Positions 1-12,402 of a DNA stretch of 64,000 nucleotides are shown in pieces. The notes under the pieces are model-generated. The model had not been told where the DNA came from. It worked only from the letters and a program-made list of their open reading frames with translations, and searched no databases. Every line of letters starts with the position of its first letter. The stretch's first letter is position 1. This DNA is from Salminus brasiliensis (lineage: Eukaryota > Chordata > Actinopteri > Characiformes > Bryconidae), in contig NC_132898.1 in NCBI RefSeq assembly GCF_030463535.1, positions 22,054,662-22,118,661 of the forward strand, written 5' to 3'. Made by a program: the position numbers and the translations under genes.

Positions 1-35
1 TGTTTAATATTGACTCTGAATTCATGCTCTCACAG

Positions 36-3000
36 TCATGGAGCCAGAGTGTGATAAAAGTTCAGCTACAACGTATTTCTGGTATCGCGAGACTCTGAAC
101 ATCACAAGTTCGATCTCAGACAGCGGTGGGCTGAACTGGAAGATGACGGTATCTCTGCTAATCGCCTGGTTCATCGTTTGCCTGGCCGTCATCAAAGGCA
201 TTCAGTCCTCAGGCAAGGTCAGCTAACAGCCAATCAGATCAAACACTGCCCAACCAGTCACCCTTCACAGATGTTCATCACAGCGATTGTTGTTTGTTTA
301 TTTGTTTATTTGTGGTCTTCTGTTACACCAGGTGATGTACTTCAGCTCCTTGTTTCCGTATGTAGTTCTGTTCTGTTTCCTGGTGAGGGGGTTGTTTCTG
401 AGGGGAGCAGTGGATGGCATCGCCCACATGTTCACCCCTAAGGTAAGCTTAAACCTGACCCACACTCCAACCCACACACCAACACAACAGACTCACCACT
501 GCACATCACTGTGTTTAGTCACTGGGTCCTGCATTTCTCACACACCCCGCTTGTCCTGCAGTTGGAGATCATGCTGGAACCTCAAGTGTGGCGGGAAGCA
601 GCTACACAGGTGTTCTTTGCTTTGGGTTTGGGCTTCGGCGGAGTCATCGCCTTCTCCAGCTACAACAGGAGCGACAATAACTGCCACTTTGACGCAGTGC
701 TGGTGTCCATCATCAACTTCATCACCTCCATCCTGGCCACACTGGTGGTGTTTGCAGTGCTGGGCTTCAAGGCCAACATCCTCAACGAGAAATGTGTCAC
801 AGAGTAAGTTAGACAGAGTCTTACTGCTCAGATCTAAATTTTCTGGGTGTGTAGATGACCCACATCTGTCTTTCGCATTTGACCCAACTGTGGTAGTAAA
901 CACACACACCCACACACACACAAATGAACTAGTGGCAGTGAGCACACACACACCCAGAGCGGTGGGCAGCCAACTTCAGCACCCAGGGAGCAGAGAGGAT
1001 GAAGGGCCTTGCTCAAGGGCCCAACAGTGGCAGCTTGCCAACCCCCCGGGTATCAAACCCACAATCACACCACAACTGCTGAGCCACCACTGCCCAACAA
1101 ACAACTTACGCCCAACGTGGGGCACGAACCACCACAGAACAGCTATTATTTGGGTGGTGGGGCATTCTCAGCACTGCAGTGGCACTGATGTGGTGGTGGT
1201 GTGTGTTGCGCTGGTATGAGTGGATCAGACGCAGCAGTGCTGCTTGAGTTCTTAAACACTTTGGCGTCACTCCTAACCCTAACCCTAACCCTAGTCCACC
1301 AACCACAAATATCCAGCCAACAGCGTCCTGTGTTCAGCGTCCTGCGGGCAGCATCCTGTGGGCAGCATCCTGCGGGAAGCATTCACTGAGGAAGGATTAG
1401 CGCGCTGCTGTGTCTGATCCACTCATGCTAACACAACACACACGGACACCCCACCACCATGTCAGTGTCAATGCAGTGCTGAGAATGGCCCACCACCCAA
1501 ATAATACCTGCTCTGTGGTGCTCTGTAGGGTCCTGACCATTGAAGAACAGGGTTAAAGGACGCTGACAAAGTATGGAGAGATATTTTATTACCTGAATCT
1601 ACACCTCAGCCTAAACCTAAACTCGGCCTACTAAATCTAAACCCAATTCTAAATTTAACCTGACCCTAACCCTTAACAAGCCCTCACCTTAACCCTAAAC
1701 CTAACCATAGTATAATGTGTAGTTCTGACAACATGACAGGCTGGGTTGTGTGTATTTGGCACACATGCCCATATGGGGCCTTTATTGGTAGTCCAACAGA
1801 GAAGCAACTGTCCTCTGATTCCACATTAGCCTCACATAGATATGCCCACCAGGGTCAGTGATGGGACCAGGGTAGGTTAAACATGGGCCCCATCTGGTGT
1901 GTACACCGTACATAAGGGCCTAGATGAGACCCGTGCAAGATTAAAGTGGGCTGTACTGAGGGGGTCCATTTGAGAAGCAGAACTGGGTGCCAGTAAAAAA
2001 CCCATGTACAAACCAATGCACAGCCCATGCCCACCTGGAACCCACCTAGCCCAATTCGCACTCATGTGAGCCCCACATGAGAAAATGTTACAGATTTCTT
2101 GACGATTTCATGGTAAACGTACAAATTTGAGCTTGTTCATCTTGCTTTGTCTGGATCCTAATCTGTTTCTGAAGCCATTCTGCCAGCAAATGACAACCCA
2201 GAGGATTGTGAGATATCAAATGTTGTGATTTCAGGAACGCCGAGAGGATTGTGGGATATCTGAACTCTGGAGTGCTGAGTCGGGATCTGATTCCTTCTCA
2301 CATCAACTTCTCTCACCTGACTGAGGAGGACTATGCTCAGATCTTCACAGTGATAAAGACGGTGAAGGAGAGCGGATTCAGGGAGTTGGGGCTGCAGCAG
2401 TGTGTTCTGGAGGACGAACTGAACAAGGCAGGGCTCTATCTCTCTCTCTTTCACACACACACACGCAAACATTAATAATATGGGTGGGTCTGACTTTTAA
2501 GCAGCACTAAACAAATAAAGGGACAGAATCAGGTGATTTTCTGAATCACTGAAATACAATTGTGCAGGTAAAACAGGTAAAGTACTTCAAAGAAGATCAT
2601 CATCATTAATATTGATTATTAATATTCATAAAATGTTTTATTTGCTCTGACACCCCCACTATAACTCTAACAGGTTCTTACACTCTTGTTAATGAGTTAA
2701 TAGGTTAATGAGTTGGGTCAGGTGAGCTGGGAGCAGGGAAAGCAGTGGCCCTCTAGGTTCCAGAGTCTGGTACCGCTGACCTTCAAGCTCTTTCTGATCA
2801 GATTTAAAGTGGTTAATGTCGGAACCTCAGCCTGTATTACTGACCTGCTGAAGCCTGTCCAGAACCCAGCCTTACTGCACGCTTTTAGAACCTCATAGCC
2901 CAGCTGCAGGAACATCCTCTCCTTATGGAGCTTTTGAACTCTGGAACGGCATCCAGAAAATGAAAGATTTTGTAATCTAGAACTAATTTTCTTAGTTTCT

Positions 3001-3298
3001 GCTTAGGTTTTAGTGCTGTGTACCTCTCTCACACGCCACTACAGACGTGTAAAATACACCACTCTCACTCTCTGTATCTCTCTCTCTCTCTCTCTCTCTG
3101 TAGGCTGTGCAGGGTACAGGTTTGGCCTTCATAGCATTCACAGAAGCGATGACCCATTTCCCTGCAGCTCCACTCTGGTCGGTGCTGTTCTTTTTCATGC
3201 TCATTAATCTGGGTCTGGGCAGCATGATCGGCACCATGACCGGCATCACCACACCTGTACTGGACACCTTTAAAATACGCAAGGAGGTTCTAACAGGT

Positions 3299-3339
<41 letters not shown>

Positions 3340-3457
3340 CACACACACATATATCTGATTGTAGAGGAACGTGTCGAGATTCTGTAACTCAGCAGCAGCA
3401 ACACATCACAGTGCCCCCTTCCACACTTTCCAGTAGTGTTCTTCAAACACCTCTCAG

Positions 3458-3492
<35 letters not shown>

Positions 3493-4435
3493 TGCTCTCT
3501 CTCAGTGGGGTGCTGTGTGGTGGCGTTTTTCTGTGGTCTGCTGTTTGTTCAGAGGTCAGGGAATTACTTTGTGGCGATGTTTGATGATTATTCGGCCGGC
3601 CTGCCGCTGACCGTGGTCGTGATTCTGGAGAACCTGTCTGTTGCCTGGATTTATGGCATCAAGAGGTAAGCAGGTGACTGACTCACTGACTGATTCACTC
3701 AGTCGCTTCCTCAGCGATTGACCCAAACTCTTTACCTTGCTCAGTGATAGTGGGACGTCCGGTGTGTGTGTGTGTGTGTGTGTGTTTAGGTTTATGCAGG
3801 ATCTGGAGGACATGTTAGGCTTCAGGCCGTACAGGTTTTACTTCTACATGTGGAAGTACGTCTCCCCGCTCTGCCTCCTCATCCTCATCTTCGCCACCAT
3901 TGTAGAAATGGCCGTTAGCCCAGCTGGATACAACGCCTGGGTTCAGGAACAGGTAAAACGCACACACTTCATATTCCAATAAGACTAAAACTGCAGCTCT
4001 GGTTAAGGTGGAACGTTCTAGATAAGGCGCTGTTGTTCTCCTTGACCACAGGCTGAGGAGCATTTTCAGAGTTACCCCCCATGGGCTACGGGGATGTGTT
4101 TTGCACTAGTGGGGGTTGCCATGCTGCCACTACCCGCCGTCTTCCTCGCCCGACGCCTCAACCTGCTTACAGACGGCTCCAACAGGCTCTCCGTCTCCTA
4201 CCGCAGGGGATGCATGATGAAGGACCTGTCCAACCTAGAGGAGCAGGATGAGACCCGCTTCATACTTAACAAGAACCCAGCTGGGTCACCACTGCCCGCC
4301 CATCGCCCTGATCGGCCCCAACGCCCCCCTCGCGGCCTGACCACTGACACGCCCCCTTCTGACCCAAATACACTCTCACCTAGCAGCTGCTACCGGACAA
4401 GCTACCAGAACGCCACCACCCCGGAATCAGACTGA
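36..4435 (+). CDS. slc6a17: SLC6A17 (NTT4) neutral amino acid transporter, 3' part
   Basis: Sodium-dependent SLC6-family transporter. Known family role: SLC6A17/NTT4 loads neutral amino acids into synaptic vesicles. Coding exons read here: 36-217, 332-442, 562-803, 2235-2427, 3104-3296, 3506-3665, 3790-3952 and 4052-4435, giving 541 codons plus a split codon at the left edge. The first 180 to 190 residues lie left of the window, since the family is about 727 residues long. Hydrophobic segments follow the SLC6 pattern ([20 protein letters not shown], then [18 protein letters not shown]). The family core is clear: [35 protein letters not shown], and [12 protein letters not shown] before the GITTP loop. 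NIT and NFS in the extracellular loops are possible N-glycosylation sites. The C-terminus ends TTPESD, like the TPESEL end of mammalian SLC6A17, which favours it over the paralogue SLC6A15. The intron after 2427 begins GC instead of GT. The stop codon lies in the first unit of a 3' UTR minisatellite. Confidence 0.95.
840..1115 (-). mobile_element. tRNA-derived SINE, copy 1, in slc6a17 intron
   Basis: Read on the minus strand this matches the SINE at 37565-37855. It has a promoter-like head (GGCTCAGCAG near 1078, and GGGTTTGATACCC near 1050), then TTGGGCCCTTGAGCAAGGCC near 1010, and a tail with GGTGTGTGTG. It lies in the large slc6a17 intron between the exons ending at 803 and starting at 2235. 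It is old and diverged, with CA runs inserted in the tail. Confidence 0.7.
1125..1545. mobile_element. Palindromic non-autonomous DNA element
   Basis: The left arm (about 1130-1260) and right arm (about 1400-1535) are long imperfect inverted repeats. ATTTGGGTGGTGGGGCATTC on the left pairs with the complement of GAATGGCCCACCACCCAAAT on the right, and GAGTGGATCAGAC pairs with GTCTGATCCACTC. The centre holds a few CCCTAA units and a short GCAGCATCCTG repeat. There is no coding sequence. The layout resembles fold-back or MITE elements common in otophysan genomes; the superfamily was not determined. Confidence 0.65.
1546..2234 (+). other. Rest of slc6a17 intron, no gene seen
   Basis: Non-coding intron sequence with degenerate CTAAACC-like runs near 1600-1710 and no open frame with family resemblance. 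The last 35 bases before the exon contain a near copy of the exon start: 2201-2217 resembles 2244-2260. Confidence 0.6.
2428..3103 (+). other. slc6a17 intron with GC donor
   Basis: Protein continuity requires the exon to end at AAG (2425-2427) and resume with GCT GTG CAG at 3104. The intron therefore starts GCAGGG and ends in a CT-rich tract followed by TAG. No GT within several bases of 2427 would keep the conserved NK-AVQGTG junction. It looks like a GC-AG intron of the U2 type. Confidence 0.65.
3301..3345. repeat. (CA)n microsatellite
   Basis: Dinucleotide run starting a few bases after the splice donor at 3297 in slc6a17. A CT tract at 3455-3505 supplies the polypyrimidine tract of the same intron's acceptor. 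Confidence 0.9.
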
Positions 4436-5485
4436 CCCACACAGATACACGCCCCCAAATCATACTGACCCTCACAGAGACACGCCCCTGAATTAGACTG
4501 AATCACCCAGAAACCGGCCGAATTAGACTGACCCACGCAGAGACACACCTCTGAATCAGACTGAACTACACAGACACGCCCCGAATCAGACTGACTCACA
4601 CAAAGACATGCCCCTAAATCAGACTGAATCACACAGAAACCCACCAAATCAGACTGACCCACACAGAGACAAGCCTCCGAATCAGACTGACTTACACAGA
4701 GACACACCCCTGAATCAGACTGAAACACACAAAAACCCAATGAATCAGACTGACTCACACAGAGACATCCCCCTGAATGACACTGACTCACACACAGACA
4801 CGTCTCCAAATCAGACTGACTCACACAGAGACACACCCCTGAATCAGACTGAACCTCACAGACAAATCCCCGAATCAGACTGACTCACACAGAGACACAC
4901 CCCTGAATCAGACTGACTCACACAGACACGCCCCCGAATCAGACTGACTCACACAGAGACACGCCTCTAAATCAGACTGAACCACTCAGACACACCCCCG
5001 AATCAGACTGACTCACACAAAGACACACCCCTAAATCAGACTGACTCACACAGAGACACGCCTCTGAATCAGACTGAACCACTCAGACACACCCCCGAAT
5101 CAGACTGACTCACACAAAGACATCCCCCTGAATCAGACTGACTCACAGAGACACGCCCCTAAATCAGACTGAATCACACAAAAAACTGTCAAATCAGACT
5201 GACTCACACAGAGACACATCCCTGAATCAGACTGACTCACACAGAGACACACCCCCGAATCAGACTGACCCACACAGAGACACGCCCCCGAATCAGACTG
5301 ACTCACACAGAGACATACCCCTGAATCAGACTGAACCACACAGACACACCCCCGAATCAGACTGACCCACACAGAGACACGCCCCCGAATCAGACTGACT
5401 CACACAGAGACATACCACTGAATCAGACTGAACCACACTGACACACGCCCCCCGAATTAGACTGACCCACACAGAGACCCAAATC
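4424..5485 (+). repeat. 33-34 bp minisatellite in slc6a17 3' UTR
   Basis: Roughly thirty tandem units with a core of AATCAGACTGA, then ACTCACACAGAGACACG and CCCC. Unit 1 is the end of the reading frame itself: 4424-4435 is GAA TCA GAC TGA, the last three codons and stop. Later units differ mainly in the CCCCT/CCCCC spacer and by small deletions. Open frames across it on either strand are by-products of a period near 33 bp. The array would be transcribed as the proximal 3' UTR. Confidence 0.92.
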
Positions 5486-6891
5486 AGACAACCGGACAGA
5501 TGCACATGCACAATATTTGCACAGAGGTTTTTAAGCTGCATCAGTTGAAACATGACATGAGAAGAATCTGCTGATATTAAATATATTAGTTGAGATTAGC
5601 CTAGACTAGTTTAGATTAGACATGTTCTGAACTTTGTTCTTATTAATAAGCAATAATTATAAAACCAAAATTATGAAGGACCAACAGTTCAGTCAGTGAA
5701 GAGTGTCTGATCAGGAACTTTCAAACAGGGAGGAACATTCCCTAATTATTCCACACAGACACGACATTCCAGGGTCACATTAAACTCACTGTTCTAAGGC
5801 TGGATCATCCAGACTGCAGAACTGTTCTAAAGCACTAACACACAAAGCTGAATGTCAGTAAGGAAACCGGCCAGTGAGGATTCGGAGAACCAATCAATGA
5901 GGAATCTGAGAACTGATCAGTGAGGAGTTGGAGGACCTATAAGTTAGGAGTGGGAAAACTAATCAGTGAGGAGTTGGAGAACCAGTCAGTGAGGGGAGAA
6001 CACAACACAAAACCCAAAGAAGGTTTATACTACAGTTTGAGGAACCATTCTTTACTGCCGCTGAAGAACCTGTGTGGTAGTTCTGCAGTGTTGCCATTTA
6101 TGCACCAGTGCTCACAATCACCCAGAATTAAAAACTGCATAAAATATTCAAACCAGAATAATACCTTGCACCAAAATACCCTGCTGTGGTACAATTTTAA
6201 CTGCTACTGGTTACAGGGGTTGGGTTTAGGGGTTTAAGGGTTTGGGGTTAGCTTTTAGGTAGTGAGATTAGGGTTAGGGAATTAGGGGTATCATCAGCAC
6301 ATCTGGAAACATCTGCCGGAGCTAGAAGACCGAGAGTGACTTCCAGCAACTTCACCTGAATGTATTTAAGCACACTGTCCGAGCCTTACACACACACACA
6401 CACACACACAGATAGAGAGAGAGCACTGTATGGAGGTGATTAATGTTTAAATCTGTGGTAATTCTGAGTCACTGTAGTTTACATGTACTTACAGTGTAAG
6501 TGTGTGTGTGTGTGTGTATTTGTAATAACAAGACATACATTTTCTGGGGTGTGTTGTGCAGTACATGTTTAAATATAGTAAATCGTGTGTGTGTGCGTTT
6601 CATTTTGCAGGTTGTTTCACTGAAAGTGTGTTAATGGCTATATATTGCTAACAATAATAATGATAATAATAAGTGTATGTGTGAACAGATGTAGAAACTC
6701 AAACTGAATGTGATTAGCACTTTTTTGATGAAGTTTTCTCACTGTGTGTGTGTGTGTGTGTCAGTGTCAGACAGCAACAAGTAAATACTAAGTCTGACCC
6801 AGCTATGCTGAGTGTGTGTTTAATGATTTTCAATACTTTCTTGGTTGTAGAGAATAACTGTCAATAATAGTTAGTGTATCACAAAATCATC

Positions 6892-6897
6892 AATAAA
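6892..6897 (+). terminator. Candidate poly(A) signal for slc6a17
   Basis: AATAAA on the plus strand about 2.45 kb after the stop codon, followed by GT-rich sequence (GTGTGTGTGTTTGTTGTG). Other AATAAA hexamers exist nearby, for example near 7229, so the choice is uncertain. Confidence 0.3.
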
Positions 6898-7333
6898 AGA
6901 TGTAAAAGCTGTGTGTGTGTTTGTTGTGTAAGAGAGTAAACACTTTGAGAGAACACTCACCCACATTTCAAACTTCAGCCCTTCACTTAAGAGCCACTTA
7001 GCAGCGCCCCCTTCTGTCCAACCCACCACCCTCTCCGTTGGTGATGCTAATTCTCTAGGTAGAGACTGTATTTTATTGAGGACACACACACACACACAAA
7101 ATCCAGGTCCTGAAAGTGACATGCTTGGCTCAGCAGGAGCAGAGCAGCACTAACATGATTAGACATGTTCAATATTTTCAATGTCCATCATTGCTTCATT
7201 ACTAACAGCAGCCATGCCCTCTTACTTAAATAAAGGTGAGCTTATATGCATAAATGAATATAAATATAAAAGTAAGAAAAAAAAAAAAAAAAAGAGATTG
7301 GATAAAGAGGCAATTTGATTTTCATTTTGAACT

Positions 7334-7339
7334 TTATTT
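7334..7339 (-). terminator. Candidate poly(A) signal for strip1
   Basis: TTTATT on the plus strand is AATAAA on the strip1 strand, about 650 bp beyond the strip1 stop codon. That distance is reasonable for a 3' UTR. There is no transcript evidence. Confidence 0.3.
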
Positions 7340-7982
7340 ACTGTATTTTTCTACAGAAACGCGCAATGCTGGAGAAACAAAAACTATAAAACAGAGAAAA
7401 ACATAAACCTTAGACCACACTTGCACTTTCATCTGTTAATAATAATATTTTAATACCATAATAAAACCTGATTCTTACAAACAACTGTTTCAAAATCTCT
7501 CTCTCTCACACACACACACACACTCAAGCATCCATCATACTGAACTCAATCACACAGTTGGGATGTAGTGTAAAACACACTCCAATACAGTAATATGAGA
7601 GAAAGAAAGAGAAAGAGAGAGACTGGTCCTCAGAAAGAGAGAGTGGAGTTTTAAAGCGGAGTTAAATAAATTCAGGTTTTAGAGCGGAACTGGTTTAATA
7701 TGAAAAAGAGTTTGAATGAGACGCTGACTTCAGCTTCTCTGATGAAAGTGACTAAGTCAGTGCTAATTGGTGAGGTATAAGCTTTCATTACCTGTTAGCC
7801 ACATTAGCCTTGTAGCTCCTGTGCTAACACTAAAGAACACGAACAGCTAATGTAGTACATCTGGGGTGGCGGTCGGGGAATTAGACTTGCAGGTGAAATA
7901 TCACTTTAATGTCTTGAATGGTGAATGAAAGGCCCAGCCTGTGTGTGTGTGTGCATATGCACATGCACATTCACATTCACTT

Positions 7983-8307
7983 TCACTGCAGGAGCTCCTC
8001 CCAGCAGATGGGTTTGGAGAAGACCTCTCGCTCCAGCCAGAGGTCATAGTTCATCTGGAAGTCGTCTGGTAGCTCCACCTGCTGGCCAAGGACACTCTGC
8101 AGGCAGTTATCCACCGGCGAGAACTCTGGGTTTCCCACAGACTTGTCATACCGCCGACTGTTAAATCGTTCGATACTTGCTCGGAGAGAACACTCCTCAG
8201 CCTGGAAATCCCATGGGCGCGCGTCAAGATCTGCTGAAACACAAACATACACAAATACACACACGTTAACTAGATAATCACTACTGAGAAATAACATTCA
8301 GTAGCAT

Positions 8308-8361
<54 letters not shown>

Positions 8362-11217
8362 CTTCACCACCTCCACCCCCCCCACACACGGTTCTGCAAT
8401 GTACTCACCGTTGCCATACGCCCAGTCATCATTAAGGCGATGACGAACTTTCTGGTAAATGGCCGACATGGTCTTCATGTTGCTCTTCCTCCACTGCCGG
8501 CCGAGATACTTTGTCTGTACCTTCAGCAGCTTCAGAACGTACAGCTGCATCATAGCCTGCTTCACCTTCAGCGCCCTCTTCAGGATGGGAGCAGATTTAA
8601 ACACCACTAACATCTAAAAAAAACAAACCAAGAGGAATAAATAACTCATTCACTGTTAAACAAACCTCCAGCAGCAGAGTGAGCAGAATGTGTGTGTGTG
8701 TACCATGGTCCTGGAGTGTTTCCACTTGGTGAGCTTGTTGAGGATCCTCAACAGGTTGATACAGGAGAACAGGTTCCTCCAACAGAACTGAGTATTATCA
8801 CCAGCTTCCTGTAAGACACACATGAAACGAAATGAATCATAAGGACTGATGTGGGAGTACTATCGTCCTAGAGGATGTGGTGAAATGTGTTTATGTTCTC
8901 ACCAGACTCTCCGCTGTAAGTTCCGGGAGGTCGTGCAAAACGCAGTACGGGAAGTCCAGCACTGAGATACTGACAACGAGACAGGTGGTTTAGCCATTAA
9001 ATTAGCATCATGCTAATTAGTGGGGAATAAACTTCTATTACTTGTTAGCCACATTTGCCTCGTATTTCCAGTGTAAAACTAAAGATTTCAGAACATATAC
9101 AGACAGAATACTAATCATTAACTATAGCGTGATTATGGACTCTGTGGTGAAGTCTCTCGATTAGTTATGATTAGTGACGCAGCCTCAGTGCTCATTCTGT
9201 GATGACTCAACATCTGAAGATGAACACCTTCTAAAAGCTTCCAAAAGTCAGTCTCCCAACACACCTCAGCACTGAACAGAACAGCATTATTCTAACACTA
9301 CCCTCTATACCTGTGTGTGTAAGTTTATGTGTACCTGTTCTTAGCTGTGATGTAGGACATGATGTTCTGGTTGAAAAATTTGAGGATGAGTGGAATGCAG
9401 TTGGCAAACACCAGGTGCTGTGCCATATACTCAAACTACAGAGAAGAAAAAGAGAGAGACACATTTACATTACACTGCATATAGTAATGAGCTGAAACAT
9501 TCCCCCAGATAAAAGTAACAGTGTTGATATGGTACTAGTTACACTATCGACTTACGTCACAATGGATAAACATGACTTAATTATGTTGTTGACTTAACAA
9601 TGATTTAATTTTTGCTGACCTCAATATTGCCCATTGTGTTTACTTAACACATTGTTCTGTTCTCTCGCCTGCTCTTGGTCAGAGGCGAGCTTGAGTCTGC
9701 GAGCAGACAGCAACATCTATTGTGTACAAAGCGGTGCAGTGCGTGCAATGAGCAATACATCAAAAATGGTGCCTCCATACACACAGATGTTACGGATCAC
9801 TCCCCTTGGCCTTGACCTTGGTTTTCAGACCATTTATTTAAGTCATACACAGACATTTATAGCTTAAATATTTCAATGCAAGGAACAAGGGTGTAACTGC
9901 ATTATTATGGTTATCACTATATGAGTGGCTTAAATGATAGTATTGATATCATTTGTGACAATTTATCGTCCAAAAAGAAAGTGTTATTTGTGACAGGCCT
10001 GGGTAACAGTGCTGCATGTGAAGGTCTGAGATCTCTGTTACACATTAATTGAACATTTAGTTTTCATAGTTGGTGTGTTGGATGTGGGGAAAAAAGGGCT
10101 TGCATGAAGTCCTGAGATACTCTGACGACAGTCAGACCTATGTCCAAATGAAAAGGTCAGAGCATCTCCCAAATGCCTATAAGGCCTGCACTGGGGGCTC
10201 CTGGTCAACAGGGGCGAGTACCTATCAACAATGGTCCAAAGAGGTACAGACCACCAACCTGCTATCTCGTCAGGACGGAACCCACAGAAAAACTACTGTT
10301 GCACAGAAAACAGAAATTTGGAACAGAGTTCGAACTGGATCCTGAAATTATGTAGGCTGGTGGTCCAATCAAATGAGTTCAAGTCTGATCAAGTCTGATC
10401 ATTGGTGGCTCCACTTCATAGGCAGCTAGCGTAACGTTTTGCCTTGTCCGTGTGTGGGTGTGGTGGGGGGGTACCTGGTAGATGTGGTTCAGTTTGAAGT
10501 GTTTGAGCAGTAACAGCAGAATGGCTGAAATAGCTTTAACGATGATTTCTTTGTGGCGATTAACGTCGACTCCGAGCTTCATACTCTGCAGCACTGTAGT
10601 CCTGCAAACACACATACCACTATTCACTAAACAGCACAGACAGTATTTAATATAACTAATTTGAACAGTGATGATGATGGTTTATACACTGCTTCTCAGT
10701 TAGTCTCAGGCCTGTGTGAGTAAACCTAAACAGATTAGGATTTCTTGTCTGTGTGTGTCTTACGGCATCTCCTCCGGCAGCACGTCTGCAAGGATGTTGA
10801 TGGAGTCGGTTTTGGCCTTTGAGGTCGGTGCTGCAGCGAGGAGGATCTTCAGCAAAGCAATCTACACAAATACACACGACCAGTGAAAAACCAGTAGTGG
10901 CCTCTGATCGGCTGCTAGGTGTGCCTGAGTGCCTCAGATTGGTCATCAAGTACACATGTCTGGATTCTGATTGGACACTCACCATGTACTGTGGCAGACT
11001 TGGGAGAATTCCTTGATACAGCAGCTCAGTCGCACACAGCTCCACCTCCTCCTCCCCCTACACACACATACACTTATATCTGTACAGCTGTGACTACTGA
11101 AAAAAGAATGTGTGTGTGTTAAAGTACGTAGATGCTTACCCCAGACAGTGGAGTTTTCTGAAATTCCTCCTCCTTCGCAATCTGAACCTCAGCTATGGAG
11201 ATGTACTTATGCTGCAG

Positions 11218-11264
<47 letters not shown>

Positions 11265-11802
11265 TTAGAGATGTAGCGCAACTTTATAGTGCAGAAGGTG
11301 GAGAAGAGGTAACCTTCTATAAATCTAAGGCATCTCTTTCAATATTATAGTTTATAAACACACTCAGTCAGCTCCCACTCCAGTACCTCCAGTACTGAAA
11401 CCCCCCACCACAAGCTCAGTCATCCAGCAACCCTTTAAACTCCAGTCTGATTAGTGAGGTATAAAACAACAACACTGAGACACTGCTAAACACAGAGCTG
11501 TACCTGTTTTAGGGTTTTGATGCTCTCGTGAATGGGCCGGGGAAGACCGACCACTGTGTCTGTATCACTGCAACACACATTAGGTGAAATTGATGTGTGA
11601 TGTGCAATTCACAAGAACTGGGGTTATTAGATGAGAGAATTTCCAATTTATTATAAGTGTTCAAGACAAACATACTTTCCGAGTGTGTATCCGATAAATT
11701 TACTCCGACTGCACTCCAGGAAGTTCTCGATATCCTTCTCTCTGTTCAACACAGAACACACACAGAATACAGTTAGAGTGTTCTACTGGGCTCTGTGTGT
11801 GT

Positions 11803-11846
<44 letters not shown>

Positions 11847-12358
11847 CTGACTTTAGGAGCCCAGGGCAGGCCTTTGGGGAAGGAGACACGATCAGTGGGA
11901 GGTGGATGAGGAAGGGGTGGGGGCATAACTTCATCACGTTCTAGAGGAAATGGCTCCGCCTCTAGAGCGCTCTCGTTATTATCATTATCATCACTTTCAT
12001 CATCATCATCACGCGAATCATCAGCCTTATATGGATCCTTCTCATTAAATGCATCCAAATTCTCCTGCTTTATCAGAGCCTGGAGACAGAGAAAGAGACT
12101 TGGTAACACCCAGACCACTAACTGATCCCAGTGTAATGGAAGTGTGCAATGTGTGTGTTTGTACCTTGTGTTCTCTGCGGGTTCTTCGCTGCTGCTGTTC
12201 TATTAGGTCGGAGGCTGAGGCAGGTGGGGAGGCGGCTCTCATGCTGCGAATCACACTGATACTGTCCTCCGGGAGGCGGGGCAAACCAAGCTCTGCCCTC
12301 TTACATACCTTCAACCGCTGCAGCTGCTCAAACCCACCCAATGTGAACTGTATGCGCA

Positions 12359-12402
<44 letters not shown>

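Larger units (their letters stand above)
5486..7982. other. Convergent intergenic / 3' UTR region between slc6a17 and strip1
   Basis: No coding exon is recognisable. Contents include a short direct repeat of a GTGAGGA-type unit (about 5870-5995), degenerate GGGTTAGGG-like text (6215-6285), CA/GT runs near 6390, 6500, 6750 and 7080, a poly-A tract near 7270-7294, and a CA/GA-rich stretch at 7500-7625. Both genes must end here, so parts are 3' UTR. A repeat shared with 8995-9100 (CTGTTAGCCACATTAGCCT-like) lies at 7760-7850. Confidence 0.6.

Noticed and set aside
287-1219. 310-codon open frame at the left end
   Set aside because: It crosses real slc6a17 exons in part, then introns, a CA repeat and a SINE. 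The true exons use splice sites at 442, 562 and 803.
1272-1293. Four CCCTAA telomere-like units, and GGGTTAGG-like text near 6215-6285
   Set aside because: Too short and degenerate for an interstitial telomere. The first lies inside the palindromic element and the second in irregular intergenic repeats.
4402-5553. Cys/Ser/Asp-rich repeat proteins on the minus strand and Gln-Thr-Asp repeats on the plus strand
   Set aside because: Translation of the 33-bp slc6a17 3' UTR minisatellite; a period of 33 keeps frames open.
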